NCBI RefSeq assembly: GCF_900188325.1 | Contig: NZ_FZPD01000001.1 | Coordinates: 620,001 to 684,000, forward strand | DNA from: Ekhidna lutea | Lineage (GTDB): Bacteria; Bacteroidota; Bacteroidia; Cytophagales; Cyclobacteriaceae | Direction: 5' to 3' | Length of the DNA stretch: 64,000 bases | Shown: piece after piece, positions 54,553 to 63,664 of the stretch | Position numbering within the stretch: position 1 is the stretch's first letter | How the letters are laid out: each line of letters begins with the position of its first letter | The notes under the pieces: generated by a model | What the model was told of the DNA's origin: nothing | Seen by the model: only the letters and a program-made list of their open reading frames with translations | Databases searched by the model: none | Translations under genes and position numbers: made by a program

Positions 54553-55035
54553 ATGTTGATACCATTCGAAGAAATGCCCGATAATGCCCGTCTGTGGATT
54601 TACCAGGCGGATAGAAAGCTTGGTGATGAAGAAGTAAAATTCGTTGAAGCTAATACTGAATCTTTTTTGAATCAGTGGCAAGCACATGGTCAGGATTTAA
54701 AAGCCTCTTTTTCTGTCGAATATGATCAGTTTCTGATCATCTCGGTGGATGAGTCGTTCAGTCAGGCCAGTGGGTGCAGTATTGATGCTTCTGTTCACCT
54801 GATCAAAGCCCTAGAGAACGAACTCAAGGTTTCTTTTATGACAACCAGTCAGGTGGCGTTCCTTCAAGAGGAAGAAATAAATCTATACCCATTCAATCAA
54901 CTCAAATCGCGGGTTGCTGAACAAACAATTACGCCTCAGACACTTGTTTTTGACAATACAGTACAAAATGTAGCAGAATTTAAGTCCAGATGGCTAAAAG
55001 AGAGTGGAGAAACCTGGGTAAAAAGGTATTTCTGA
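54553..55035 (+). CDS. Conserved Bacteroidota protein of unknown function
   Basis: A 160-residue cytoplasmic protein (MLIPFEEMPDNARLWIYQADRKL...). Homologues in Bacteroidota are sometimes labelled ABC transporter ATPase, but no Walker A, Walker B or signature motif is present, so that name is not supported. I prefer the ATG at 54553, one base after the previous stop, over an in-frame start at 54514 inside the Fe-S gene. Linked position suggests a link with the Fe-S complex (inference). Confidence 0.75.
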   Translation: MLIPFEEMPDNARLWIYQADRKLGDEEVKFVEANTESFLNQWQAHGQDLKASFSVEYDQFLIISVDESFSQASGCSIDASVHLIKALENELKVSFMTTSQVAFLQEEEINLYPFNQLKSRVAEQTITPQTLVFDNTVQNVAEFKSRWLKESGETWVKRYF

Positions 55036-55115
55036 TAGGGCATTTGGTTCGTTTCTTGTTTCTGGTTTAGCTAATTTCGGATAATCATACGGTCAAGGTT
55101 TTCGTTATTATACTT

Positions 55116-57095
55116 ATGCGAATCATTCTATTCCTATTTATTTCTACACTCTTTGCGAGTTGCTCCATTGAGAAAAGCATGAATAATGCTGAGTATGACG
55201 CTGTAATAGCTAAACTTGGTAGTGCACCTTCGAAAAATTCTCCTGAAGAGAATGTGATGGTCGGGGACGCCTTCAGAAAATCCAATCGACTGGTTGAATC
55301 TATTCCTTTTTATCGGGAAGCTATTAAGCAAGGTACTTTGGAGGAAGCTCCGAATCTGTATCTGGCTCAAGCACTTAAAGTTGAGCAAGAGTATGATGAG
55401 GCAAAAAGAATATTGGATAACTATTTACCAAAGGCAAATGATGATAAGATTCGAAAGTTAGCGGAAAAAGAACTTCATAATCTTCAAAAAATTGATGAGT
55501 TAAAGCAAAAAGAAAGCTACTACAGGGTGAAAAATCTGGCAGACCTTAACACTGAAAAAGCCGAATACTCACCTGTCTATAGCAGAAACTACCTGTATTT
55601 TACTTCCAATAGAGATGGAAGCAAAATATATAGAACTACGGGCACTCCATTTACTGATATTTATCGTGTTGCGACAAAGGGAGCAAATGTAGAGCTGACA
55701 ACACTTTCACCTTTGGACCCAATGATCAATCATTTAGATACAAATGAAGGGTCAGTTGCAATTTCACCGGATGGATCATCTATGATTTTTGCAAAAGGAA
55801 ATGATGGAAAGGCTAAAGGATATAGCGAGGTAAACCTGTTTTTTACACGTTTTAGAAACGGAAAATGGTCAGAACCCGTACCACTTTCAATCAATGTTGC
55901 AGAAGCCTGGGATTCTACACCAGCATTTAGTCCTGACGGAACCACATTGTACTTTTCTTCTACCAGAGAAGGAGGGTACGGAGGGGCAGATCTTTATCAG
56001 GCTAAAGTAAATCGAAGAGGTCGATGGGTTGATGTGAGAAATCTTGGTCCCGAAATTAACAGTGCCGGAGATGATGTGTTTCCATATGTGAGTGAAGATG
56101 GAAGCCTATATTTCTCGTCCGATGGACATCCGGGGCTTGGTAAACTGGATATGTTTCGAGCAGTGCGAGAAGGAGGACATGTGACCGTTGAGAATCTGGG
56201 TAAACCGATGAATTCCTCAGCCGATGATTTTGGATTGTTTCAATTCAATTTGACACGAGGTTTTTTCACCTCTAATAGAAAAGGGGGAAGGGGAGATGAT
56301 GATATCTATACCTTTATCAATGACGATCCGGACCTAAAAGTTGTAAACTACTTCTTGACGGGTGTGACTTATACTACTGATGACGCTGGGGAGGAAATTA
56401 TTCTTCCAAACACCAAAGTATCTCTCACTGCAGACAATGGAGATGTATTAGACGAGGCATTTACTGGAGCGGACGGTAAGTTTGATTTCCGCGTCTATCC
56501 TGAAGAGCATTACGATCTTATTGGTGAAAAGACGGATTATTTCACGGTAAGAAAAGATTTTACAACCATTGGAAAAACGGTAGATAAGTCAACGTTAACT
56601 GAATTTATTACTAATATCACTTTTGAAACCAAAATCATGATGGATCCAATTGTGCTTGAGCGTGCAATAGTCCTTGACAACATCTATTATGATTTGGATA
56701 AAGCTAATATCAGATCTGATGCAGCACTGGTACTGGACAGTTTAGTCCAGATTATGAATGATAACCCGGAAATCTATATCGAATTGGGTTCTCATACGGA
56801 TAGTAGGGCTGATGACGATTATAACATGAAGCTTTCTCAACGAAGGGCTCAATCAGCTGTTAGCTATATCATAAATGAAGGTATTCAAGCAGAAAGAATT
56901 GTTGCCAAAGGTTATGGAGAAACACAACTACTGGTTAAAAATGCTCAAACAGAAGAAGAGCATCAGCGAAACAGAAGAACCGAGTTTAAAGTACTGCGCT
57001 ATAATCCTCGAGATCGAGATGATGATCTTCCACCCGATGAATCTGTAGATGAATATGACCGATTCTTTAAAGATTCGGGCGATGGAAACGGATAA
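55116..57095 (+). CDS. PorE-like OmpA-family lipoprotein (TPR, propeller, CRD, OmpA)
   Basis: A 659-residue lipoprotein (lipobox Cys16, LFASC). Domain order: tetratricopeptide repeats (about 25-135), a WD40/PD40-type beta-propeller (about 145-400, with repeats such as FSPDGTTLYFSSTREGGYGG and SEDGSLYFSSDGHPG), a carboxypeptidase-regulatory-like domain (about 420-490), and a C-terminal OmpA peptidoglycan-binding domain (about 535-645, YDLDKANIRSDAALVLDSL, ELGSHTDSRADDDYNMKLSQ). This order matches PorE, which anchors the T9SS to peptidoglycan in Porphyromonas. Related paralogues are common, so orthology is not certain. Confidence 0.82.
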   Translation: MRIILFLFISTLFASCSIEKSMNNAEYDAVIAKLGSAPSKNSPEENVMVGDAFRKSNRLVESIPFYREAIKQGTLEEAPNLYLAQALKVEQEYDEAKRILDNYLPKANDDKIRKLAEKELHNLQKIDELKQKESYYRVKNLADLNTEKAEYSPVYSRNYLYFTSNRDGSKIYRTTGTPFTDIYRVATKGANVELTTLSPLDPMINHLDTNEGSVAISPDGSSMIFAKGNDGKAKGYSEVNLFFTRFRNGKWSEPVPLSINVAEAWDSTPAFSPDGTTLYFSSTREGGYGGADLYQAKVNRRGRWVDVRNLGPEINSAGDDVFPYVSEDGSLYFSSDGHPGLGKLDMFRAVREGGHVTVENLGKPMNSSADDFGLFQFNLTRGFFTSNRKGGRGDDDIYTFINDDPDLKVVNYFLTGVTYTTDDAGEEIILPNTKVSLTADNGDVLDEAFTGADGKFDFRVYPEEHYDLIGEKTDYFTVRKDFTTIGKTVDKSTLTEFITNITFETKIMMDPIVLERAIVLDNIYYDLDKANIRSDAALVLDSLVQIMNDNPEIYIELGSHTDSRADDDYNMKLSQRRAQSAVSYIINEGIQAERIVAKGYGETQLLVKNAQTEEEHQRNRRTEFKVLRYNPRDRDDDLPPDESVDEYDRFFKDSGDGNG

Positions 57096-57125
57096 ACGCT
57101 TTTCTTTGCAATCAAAAAAGTTAGT

Positions 57126-58289
57126 ATGACTGATCGGTACGCACAAAGAGGCGTTTCTGCAGACAAAGAGGACGTTCACTCCGCAATCAAGAATATAGAT
57201 AAGGGCCTTTTCCCAAAAGCTTTCTGTAAGATCGTAGATGATATTTCTGCAGATCCGGAATACTGCACTATCATGCATGCGGATGGTGCTGGTACCAAAT
57301 CTTCGCTAGCCTACCTCTACTGGAAAGAAACGGGTGATTTGAGCGTATGGAAGGGCATAGCGCAGGATGCGGTCATCATGAATGTAGATGACCTTCTATG
57401 CGTAGGTTGTACCGACAATATTCTCCTTTCCTCTACCATTGGCAGAAATAAAAACCTGATTCCAGGCGAAGTAATCTCTGAAATTATCAATGGCACTGAG
57501 GAGGTTTTGCAGATGCTACGAGACAATGGCATCAACATCAACTCCACTGGAGGAGAAACGGCTGATGTCGGTGATCTGGTGAAAACCATAATTGTAGACA
57601 GTACGGTTACAGCCAGAATGAAACGATCAGAGGTTATCAATAATGAAAACATACGTGCAGGTGATCTTATCGTAGGGATAGCTTCGTATGGCCAGACGGC
57701 ATATGAAAAAGAATACAATGGAGGGATGGGGAGCAATGGACTAACCTCTGCTCGTCACGATGTGTTTAATAAGGTTTATGCAGAGAAGTATCCCGAGTCT
57801 TTTGATCAGGGAGTCCCTAGAGATTTAGTTTACAGCGGAACAAAGAAATTGACCGATCCGGTTGAAGGAGCTCCATTGGATGCTGGCAAGTTGGTACTTT
57901 CCCCCACTCGAACCTATGGGCCAATTATTAAATCGATTTTGAAAGAATTGAGATCTGAAATTCACGGAATGGTTCATTGCAGCGGTGGTGCACAAACTAA
58001 GATTCTGCACTTTATTGACAACTTAAGGGTCGTTAAGGACACAATGCTCCCAATTCCACCTCTATTTCAAATGATCCATGAGGAAAGTGGAACGGACTGG
58101 AAGGAGATGTATAAAGTCTTCAATATGGGTCATCGAATGGAGATTTATGCTGCTGAGGAGTCAGCTGATGAAATCGTGGAGATCGCCCGGTCCTTCAATG
58201 TAGAAGCTCAGGTAATCGGTCGTGTAGAAGCATCGGATAAGAAAGAGCTTATAATCCAGTCAGAACATGGTGTTTTTGAATACAAATGA
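57126..58289 (+). CDS. purM: Phosphoribosylformylglycinamidine cyclo-ligase (AIR synthase)
   Basis: A 387-residue ATP-dependent purine biosynthesis enzyme that closes the imidazole ring to give aminoimidazole ribotide. PurM-family motifs include HADGAGTKSSLAYLY, GIAQDAVIMNVDDLLCVGC, STGGETADVGD and the C-terminal FNMGHRMEIYA. It is the longer form common in Bacteroidota. It starts 30 bp after the porE-like gene, and its stop overlaps the acetyltransferase start by 4 bp. Confidence 0.92.
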   Translation: MTDRYAQRGVSADKEDVHSAIKNIDKGLFPKAFCKIVDDISADPEYCTIMHADGAGTKSSLAYLYWKETGDLSVWKGIAQDAVIMNVDDLLCVGCTDNILLSSTIGRNKNLIPGEVISEIINGTEEVLQMLRDNGININSTGGETADVGDLVKTIIVDSTVTARMKRSEVINNENIRAGDLIVGIASYGQTAYEKEYNGGMGSNGLTSARHDVFNKVYAEKYPESFDQGVPRDLVYSGTKKLTDPVEGAPLDAGKLVLSPTRTYGPIIKSILKELRSEIHGMVHCSGGAQTKILHFIDNLRVVKDTMLPIPPLFQMIHEESGTDWKEMYKVFNMGHRMEIYAAEESADEIVEIARSFNVEAQVIGRVEASDKKELIIQSEHGVFEYK

Positions 58290-58864
58290 AAAAGTTCTAT
58301 ATCCCACTATCGGATGATTTAATCACTCTTCTCCCTATGACAAAAGAGCATGTGTTGGAGATGCGCAAGCTCAGTGGAGACGCTGATGTATGGACATGGT
58401 ATACCGAAGACCTCACTAGTCCCGATGCATTGCAAGACTGGATGATGAAAAGGTTTGAAGAATCGCAGCGAGGTGAGAAGATGACTTATGCTGTTCAATT
58501 GAACGAAACAGGGGGAATTATTGGATCGTCAAGCTATGGGCATATAGACTGGGAAGAAAAGGGAATAGAGATTGGATGGACGTGGCTGGGAAAAAAGTAC
58601 ATCGGTTCCGGAATAAACAAACACATGAAATTTTTGATGCTTCATCATGCTTTTGAGACAATGGAAATTGAGCGGTTGGAGTTACGGACAGATGAACTTA
58701 ATACACGCTCCAGAAAAGCCATGGAGAAAATAGGAGCAAAACATGATGGCACTTTGAGAAATCACCGATCTACACAGGGAAGAAAACGTAGAAACACGGT
58801 TGTATATAGCATCATAAAATCAGAGTGGCCTGAGATTAAAACAACCATTTTCAAGGAATTTTAA
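58286..58864 (+). CDS. GNAT acetyltransferase, RimJ/RimL type
   Basis: A 192-residue GNAT-fold enzyme that transfers acetyl from acetyl-CoA to an amine, possibly a protein N-terminus. Typical elements are ITLLPMTKEHVLEMRKL at the start, IEIGWTWLGKKYIGSGINKH for acetyl-CoA binding, and ELRTDELNTRSRKAMEKIGAK (shared by the RimJ/RimL group, here quoted from residue 130 on as LRTDELNTRSRKAMEKIG). It is coupled to purM and overlaps the DUF456 gene by one base. Confidence 0.9.
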   Translation: MKKFYIPLSDDLITLLPMTKEHVLEMRKLSGDADVWTWYTEDLTSPDALQDWMMKRFEESQRGEKMTYAVQLNETGGIIGSSSYGHIDWEEKGIEIGWTWLGKKYIGSGINKHMKFLMLHHAFETMEIERLELRTDELNTRSRKAMEKIGAKHDGTLRNHRSTQGRKRRNTVVYSIIKSEWPEIKTTIFKEF

Positions 58865-59376
58865 TGGAAGCTTTATTGATCATACTGTCAATCCTCTTAA
58901 TTGCCGGAGGTGTCATTTTTTCCATTTTACCTCCGTTACCGGGCCCATTACTAACGTATGGAGCAATGATCTGCACACATGCAGTTTCTAATGACACACA
59001 GTTTAGTACAACTTCATTCATCGTTTGGGCAATTATTGGGATTATAATTATGGTTGCTGATTTTATACTGCCTGTAGCAGCCACAAAAAAGTTTGGAGGA
59101 ACAAAAGCTGGTGTCATCGGAGGTATGATAGGGGTTGTTGCGGGAATTTTATTACCCATTCCATTTGGCATTATTCTAGGCCCACTGCTAGGGGCTATCA
59201 TCGGCGACCTGTACGGAGGCAATCGAATTAAATCTGCTTTCAAGTCTGGCTTTGGATCCTTCCTGGGATTTCTGGTAGCCACTTCATTAAAGCTTTTCTA
59301 TTCGATTATTCTAGGGGGAATCATTGTCTATAAGGTTGGTGGATTTACCGCCAATGCCATCATGCAGCTACTTTAG
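58864..59376 (+). CDS. DUF456 membrane protein
   Basis: A 170-residue protein with about five glycine-rich membrane helices. The pattern IFSILPPLPGPLLTYGAM, KKFGGTKAGVIGGMIGVVAG and PFGIILGPLLGAIIGDLY is typical of DUF456, whose function is unknown. Its start overlaps the acetyltransferase stop, and its 3' end overlaps the convergent UbiA gene by 4 bp. Confidence 0.9.
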   Translation: MEALLIILSILLIAGGVIFSILPPLPGPLLTYGAMICTHAVSNDTQFSTTSFIVWAIIGIIIMVADFILPVAATKKFGGTKAGVIGGMIGVVAGILLPIPFGIILGPLLGAIIGDLYGGNRIKSAFKSGFGSFLGFLVATSLKLFYSIILGGIIVYKVGGFTANAIMQLL

Positions 59377-60224
59377 ACCAAAAGCATACTCGCAAGACCC
59401 GCTACAATAATCATATCGACGTACGTTCGAATGATTTTGAAGTCCTTCATCTTATCCGCTTTGGCTAAGCGATAAGCAATCCATAATATGAAGATTAATA
59501 CAGCGAAAAAAAAGTAACGTACATTCCAGTTGGGAAGTGAATAGAGATAAAAAGATAGCATCGCCATGCCAGCGGATCCAGCCAAAAAAATCATCAGCTT
59601 CGCTCCCCTTATCCCCCACACGATAGGTATGGACTGAATGCCGAATAGCACTTCTCCTTTAGCGCTTATAATGTCTTTGATGCTTTCGCGAATAAACACG
59701 ATCACACAACCAAATAATGCATAGGCAACCACCAAAAGACTGAATTGTCTAAAATAAACGAGCACCAGTAAAAGTGTGAGGCAAGTGAGAAACGAGATTG
59801 TCAATGTACCTAACAAGATCCACCGCTTCAATACCGTACTATACACCCATAGCGCACCGGAGGAGAAAATATGAATAGCTCCAATGGCAGGATCAATGAT
59901 AAAGCCAATGCCTATACCTGTCATCGTGAGGAGCGCATGTGCCAATAATGCAAACCTCCTTCTGAACGTTGTGCCAACAATCACCTCATTTGGACGATTG
60001 ATCATATCAATTTTTTGATCGAAGTAATCGTTGATGATGTATCCGGCCGCCCCAATCATGCCAGTGCTTAATATAAAAAGAATGAAGGATGCCTTCATAA
60101 GCATCCAAAGCGGGACATTGAGGAGGAAATATGCTGTGATGAATTGGGTGAGCCCGATAATGACCAAATTCGGTATTCGGCTGGCTTTTAGAAATCCGAA
60201 AAAGTCATTGACAGTGATTTTCAC
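59373..60224 (-). CDS. UbiA-family prenyltransferase
   Basis: A 283-residue integral membrane prenyltransferase with about eight to nine helices. The first Asp-rich motif is clear (NDYFDQKIDMINRP), and a second acidic stretch follows at IRESIKDIISAKGE. Bacteroidota homologues are often named geranylgeranylglycerol-phosphate geranylgeranyltransferase; the real substrate is not known. It overlaps the upstream DUF2520 gene by 4 bp and the convergent DUF456 gene by 4 bp. Confidence 0.88.
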   Translation of the reverse strand: MKITVNDFFGFLKASRIPNLVIIGLTQFITAYFLLNVPLWMLMKASFILFILSTGMIGAAGYIINDYFDQKIDMINRPNEVIVGTTFRRRFALLAHALLTMTGIGIGFIIDPAIGAIHIFSSGALWVYSTVLKRWILLGTLTISFLTCLTLLLVLVYFRQFSLLVVAYALFGCVIVFIRESIKDIISAKGEVLFGIQSIPIVWGIRGAKLMIFLAGSAGMAMLSFYLYSLPNWNVRYFFFAVLIFILWIAYRLAKADKMKDFKIIRTYVDMIIVAGLASMLLV

Positions 60225-60946
60225 TTCGAATTTTGTATGCTTTCCGTTATCAAACGGTAAATATTTTTCAATTGTTCGTCTTTAAGCATCTCTAAGTGCG
60301 AATTGATTGTTTCTTCATCTTCCCTCATTGCCGGCCCGGTTTGGGATGCCGAGGGATCGAGCTCCATAGCTTTTCGCACGGTTTCTTCAACGAGCGGTTG
60401 AATATCCTTAAATGTCATATCCAAATCTGCCAAAAGCTTTTCCGATAAATGAAACATGTGGTTGCTGAAATTGCAGGCAAATACTGCAGCAAGGTGAAGT
60501 TTGGATCGATTGGCTGAAGTAAGAAGGCGTACATCGTTACTAAAGCTTCTTACAAATGTGAAAATATCCTTTTCGCCCTCATCAGAGCCCTCTACAAAAA
60601 CCGGGAAAGCAGTAAAATCAATATCCTTTGTTCGACTGAAAGTCTGTAAGGGATACATTACGCCATGTTTTAAATGCTTGGAAAGATCAGATATAGGGTT
60701 AGCTCCAGAGGTATGTAACATTACTGCCTCAGATGTGGCTATCGAATCGGATACACTTTTCACATCTCCGTCTGGAACACTGAGGATGATAAAATCAAAG
60801 GCCTCAGGATTCAACTGATCTATTGACAATATAAAGTCCTCACTTTGTGTTCGTGAGAAAATCGTTACCTCATGTCTTTTGGATGAAATTCGCTTGGCCA
60901 GATGATAGCCAACATTTCCATACCCAATGATTGCTACCTTGCTCAT
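60221..60946 (-). CDS. Rossmann-like DUF2520 oxidoreductase-type protein
   Basis: A 241-residue protein with an N-terminal NAD(P)-binding fold (VAIIGYGNVGYHLAKRI, residues 4-20; IILSVPDGDV) and a C-terminal all-helical DUF2520 domain. It resembles F420- or NADP-dependent and ketopantoate-type reductases, but the substrate is unknown. A copy of the structured intergenic element ends 40 bp upstream of its start codon. It is coupled to the UbiA gene by a 4-bp overlap. Confidence 0.87.
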   Translation of the reverse strand: MSKVAIIGYGNVGYHLAKRISSKRHEVTIFSRTQSEDFILSIDQLNPEAFDFIILSVPDGDVKSVSDSIATSEAVMLHTSGANPISDLSKHLKHGVMYPLQTFSRTKDIDFTAFPVFVEGSDEGEKDIFTFVRSFSNDVRLLTSANRSKLHLAAVFACNFSNHMFHLSEKLLADLDMTFKDIQPLVEETVRKAMELDPSASQTGPAMREDEETINSHLEMLKDEQLKNIYRLITESIQNSK

Positions 60947-60986
60947 TGAGTAAAAATAGCTGATTAAAGCAAGTATGTGTCAATCA

Positions 60987-61110
60987 CGAAAGGTTTTTCG
61001 AAATTGAAATGTATCAACTCCAATTTACCCTTTTGATTCCCTAAAGGGATTTTTTTGATAACACCCTTTAGGGCTGGGGTATATCTGCTTAAAAAGAAAA
61101 ACCTTTTTCT
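60987..61110 (-). repeat. Structured intergenic element, copy 2
   Basis: About 124 bp, co-linear over its whole length with the element at 24617-24747 when read on the minus strand. It has outer arms GAAAGGTTTTTC (60988-60999) and GAAAAACCTTTTTC (61096-61109), and the inner core ACCCCAGCCCTAAAGGG...CCCTTTAGGGAAT. It lies between the ccmF stop and the DUF2520 gene, 40 bp before the latter in the same relative orientation as copy 1. Confidence 0.8.
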
Positions 61111-61149
61111 ACTATTTGCATCATGTGCATAGTGTTGTAAATCATGAAG

Positions 61150-63636
61150 CTAGGCTTCAACTCCTTTGTCCCGCATTTTCACAAACTCAAGATACCTTCT
61201 TCTGATAGCCACTACAAAGCCTATTACCAAAAGAAAAGTCCCTATCCATAACAGGTTAATCCATGGTTTTTTCACTGCTTCCATGATGATCCAATCCTTT
61301 TGAGTTGTTTGATATGCCAATAGGACAGCATTCTCTTGTGGAAGAATATTTTGAATAGAAATGCGAAAGGCCAAATCATCAACCTGATCGTCTATTCGTC
61401 CAACGAACTCACGGTTTCTAATGACAAAAATTGGTTCTGCCAGGTAATTCTTGTATTCCCCCTGTACTTCAATTACAGCCTTCACAGCTACATCCTCCTG
61501 ATTTAATGGTGTACCATCTATTTCAGCAATGGGCTCCATACGTTCCAGGGTAGCTACATAGTCATTAATGAAAAATTGATCCCCAATTTCTACTTTGATT
61601 TCCTTAGGTTCGCTCCAGTCTGGTTCCTGATCCGGGTCTGGAAAGGTTCTGACATGCGTGTACATATCAGCACTGAGCTTTCGCTTAATATCAGGAGAAT
61701 AAACTATCATATCCATCGCCTGATTGATTTGAACGCGAGGAAAAAGAGTGAATTCTTTTCCTTCCTTAGTATGGTACTCTACTTCAAAGAAGCTATTCTC
61801 CGGACTAATGAGCGTAAGTGTATCAGTGCCATTCTTAATTACTTTAAGAGGATCAGGTGTTAAGGTCAGCTCATTTTGATCCACATACCCATCTTCGCGC
61901 GTTTCCTTCCTGATGCCTCTGTAAATCATCGAATACTCCTTCATCTGGCGTGGCTCATTGATGAACAATAAAAGATTATCTCTATTCACTTCTTCCGGAA
62001 ACTCGGTACTCCATACCATTGAGGTATAATTGGTCGACAGGATAGTGGAGTATCCACTTGAAAATAAAATTCCCACAAGCATTAAAGCTACTCCGATGTG
62101 AGTGATAGATCCGCCCGAAAGTTTGATGTTGGATTTGGCTACTCCAATAAAAATCTTCGCATTCGCTGTGATGGAATAGACACAGGTTACTAGCAGAATC
62201 AGGTAATAAGGGTTCGTAATTTTAGCAATGACAATTACCAACCCTGAAATTACAAGCGAGATAATAAATGGTGTGGTTAGTTCTGCTTTAAGCTTTTTCC
62301 TGTCCATCTTTTTCCACCAGAAAAATTGCCCGGTTCCTGAAAGAATAGCCAGGAAGATCGCCAGGATCATTTGTGGCAAAGAGTATGCATCATAAATGTC
62401 AGTCGGTGGGGCAAGATTTAAATCAAACCCGAAGAAGTTTGCGATTTGATTGTACACCGGCATAGAAGTATAGATCAATACCTGGAATGCCATCAAGCAA
62501 AGTACTGAAGCACCCATGAAAATCCAGAATTCACGGGAGTAGGTGGAAGTCTCCTCTTTTGTTGCTGGTATTTCTCTCCATCGTTTTGTGATAAAGAAAA
62601 CAGACAGTGTTATGAACACGAGCAGATATATTAATAATTGCCCTGACAGTCCTAAGTCGGTAAATGAGTGAACAGATGAATTTCCCAGAATTCCACTTCG
62701 AGTCAAGAAGGTGGCGTAAAGCACCAGGATGAAACTGGCGACAACCAAAATCATCGAAAGTTTTAATGCAGATCCACTTTTTTTGTAGGCGATCATCACA
62801 TGGATGGCAGCAACAAGCACTAACCACGGGATATAAATGGCATTTTCGACCGGATCCCAGTTCCAATACCCTCCGAAATTGAGTGTTTCATACGCCCAGT
62901 ATGCACCCATCAAAATCCCCACTCCCAAAATCATCGCTGAGAATTGAGCCCATGGAAGAGCTGGTCTGATCCATTCCTTATTCTTCCCAATGATCAACCC
63001 TCCAATACAGTAGGCAAATGGAATAACTGTGGTAGCAAATCCTAAGAATAAAGTTGGAGGGTGAATGACCATCCAGTAATTCTGCAAAAGGGGGTTTAGT
63101 CCATTGCCATCTTCAGGTATAAAGTTTGGATTGGTTTTGAAAATCGGAGCATCAATAACCTCCCTCAACAGCATGAAAGGCGAACTGCCGAGTTTTACTT
63201 CAAAAATGACAACTCCCAGAATCATGGAAGCAAGAAATACCTGCGTCAGTGACATGATTAACATCACGGGGGCTTTCCAGAATTTATTCGTGTTGATCAG
63301 AATGATTCCGAGCACAGCATTCCAAAACATCCAAAGCAGAAAAGAGCCTTCCTGACCTTCCCAGAAGCAGGAAATTTGATAGTATACCGGAAGTATTTTT
63401 GAGCTGTGACTAAATACATAGTGATACTCAAAATAGTGGTTTGTTATCAGGTAAAAGAGCGTCCCAATAATCCCTAAAATTGCAAATGAATGGACATAGA
63501 AGATTTTAGCTCCGAAAGCTGTCCATTTTGCATCTTGGTTTCTCCCTTTGAAAAAGGCATATGCTGCCAATAGGCTTGAGACAAAAGCAATAATTGCGAA
63601 TGCATGACCTAGCTGACCTTCGAAATAATGTATCAT
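61150..63636 (-). CDS. ccmF: CcmF/CcsA-type cytochrome c heme lyase
   Basis: An 828-residue membrane protein with about 14-15 helices and a large periplasmic C-terminal part. The heme-handling WWD-type region reads FGGYWNWDPVENA and nearby GWEGQEGSFLLWMFW-like sequence (FWEGQEGSFLLWMFW) is typical of CcmF. It ligates heme to apocytochrome c in the periplasm. It lies 28 bp downstream of ccmE on the same strand, which supports a System I maturation pathway. Confidence 0.93.
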   Translation of the reverse strand: MIHYFEGQLGHAFAIIAFVSSLLAAYAFFKGRNQDAKWTAFGAKIFYVHSFAILGIIGTLFYLITNHYFEYHYVFSHSSKILPVYYQISCFWEGQEGSFLLWMFWNAVLGIILINTNKFWKAPVMLIMSLTQVFLASMILGVVIFEVKLGSSPFMLLREVIDAPIFKTNPNFIPEDGNGLNPLLQNYWMVIHPPTLFLGFATTVIPFAYCIGGLIIGKNKEWIRPALPWAQFSAMILGVGILMGAYWAYETLNFGGYWNWDPVENAIYIPWLVLVAAIHVMIAYKKSGSALKLSMILVVASFILVLYATFLTRSGILGNSSVHSFTDLGLSGQLLIYLLVFITLSVFFITKRWREIPATKEETSTYSREFWIFMGASVLCLMAFQVLIYTSMPVYNQIANFFGFDLNLAPPTDIYDAYSLPQMILAIFLAILSGTGQFFWWKKMDRKKLKAELTTPFIISLVISGLVIVIAKITNPYYLILLVTCVYSITANAKIFIGVAKSNIKLSGGSITHIGVALMLVGILFSSGYSTILSTNYTSMVWSTEFPEEVNRDNLLLFINEPRQMKEYSMIYRGIRKETREDGYVDQNELTLTPDPLKVIKNGTDTLTLISPENSFFEVEYHTKEGKEFTLFPRVQINQAMDMIVYSPDIKRKLSADMYTHVRTFPDPDQEPDWSEPKEIKVEIGDQFFINDYVATLERMEPIAEIDGTPLNQEDVAVKAVIEVQGEYKNYLAEPIFVIRNREFVGRIDDQVDDLAFRISIQNILPQENAVLLAYQTTQKDWIIMEAVKKPWINLLWIGTFLLVIGFVVAIRRRYLEFVKMRDKGVEA

Positions 63637-63664
63637 AGTTTAGCTATGGCTAAATGCCGGATTT

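Noticed and set aside
54553-55035. ABC transporter ATPase
   Set aside because: The name is attached to similar proteins, but no Walker A, Walker B or ABC signature motif is present.
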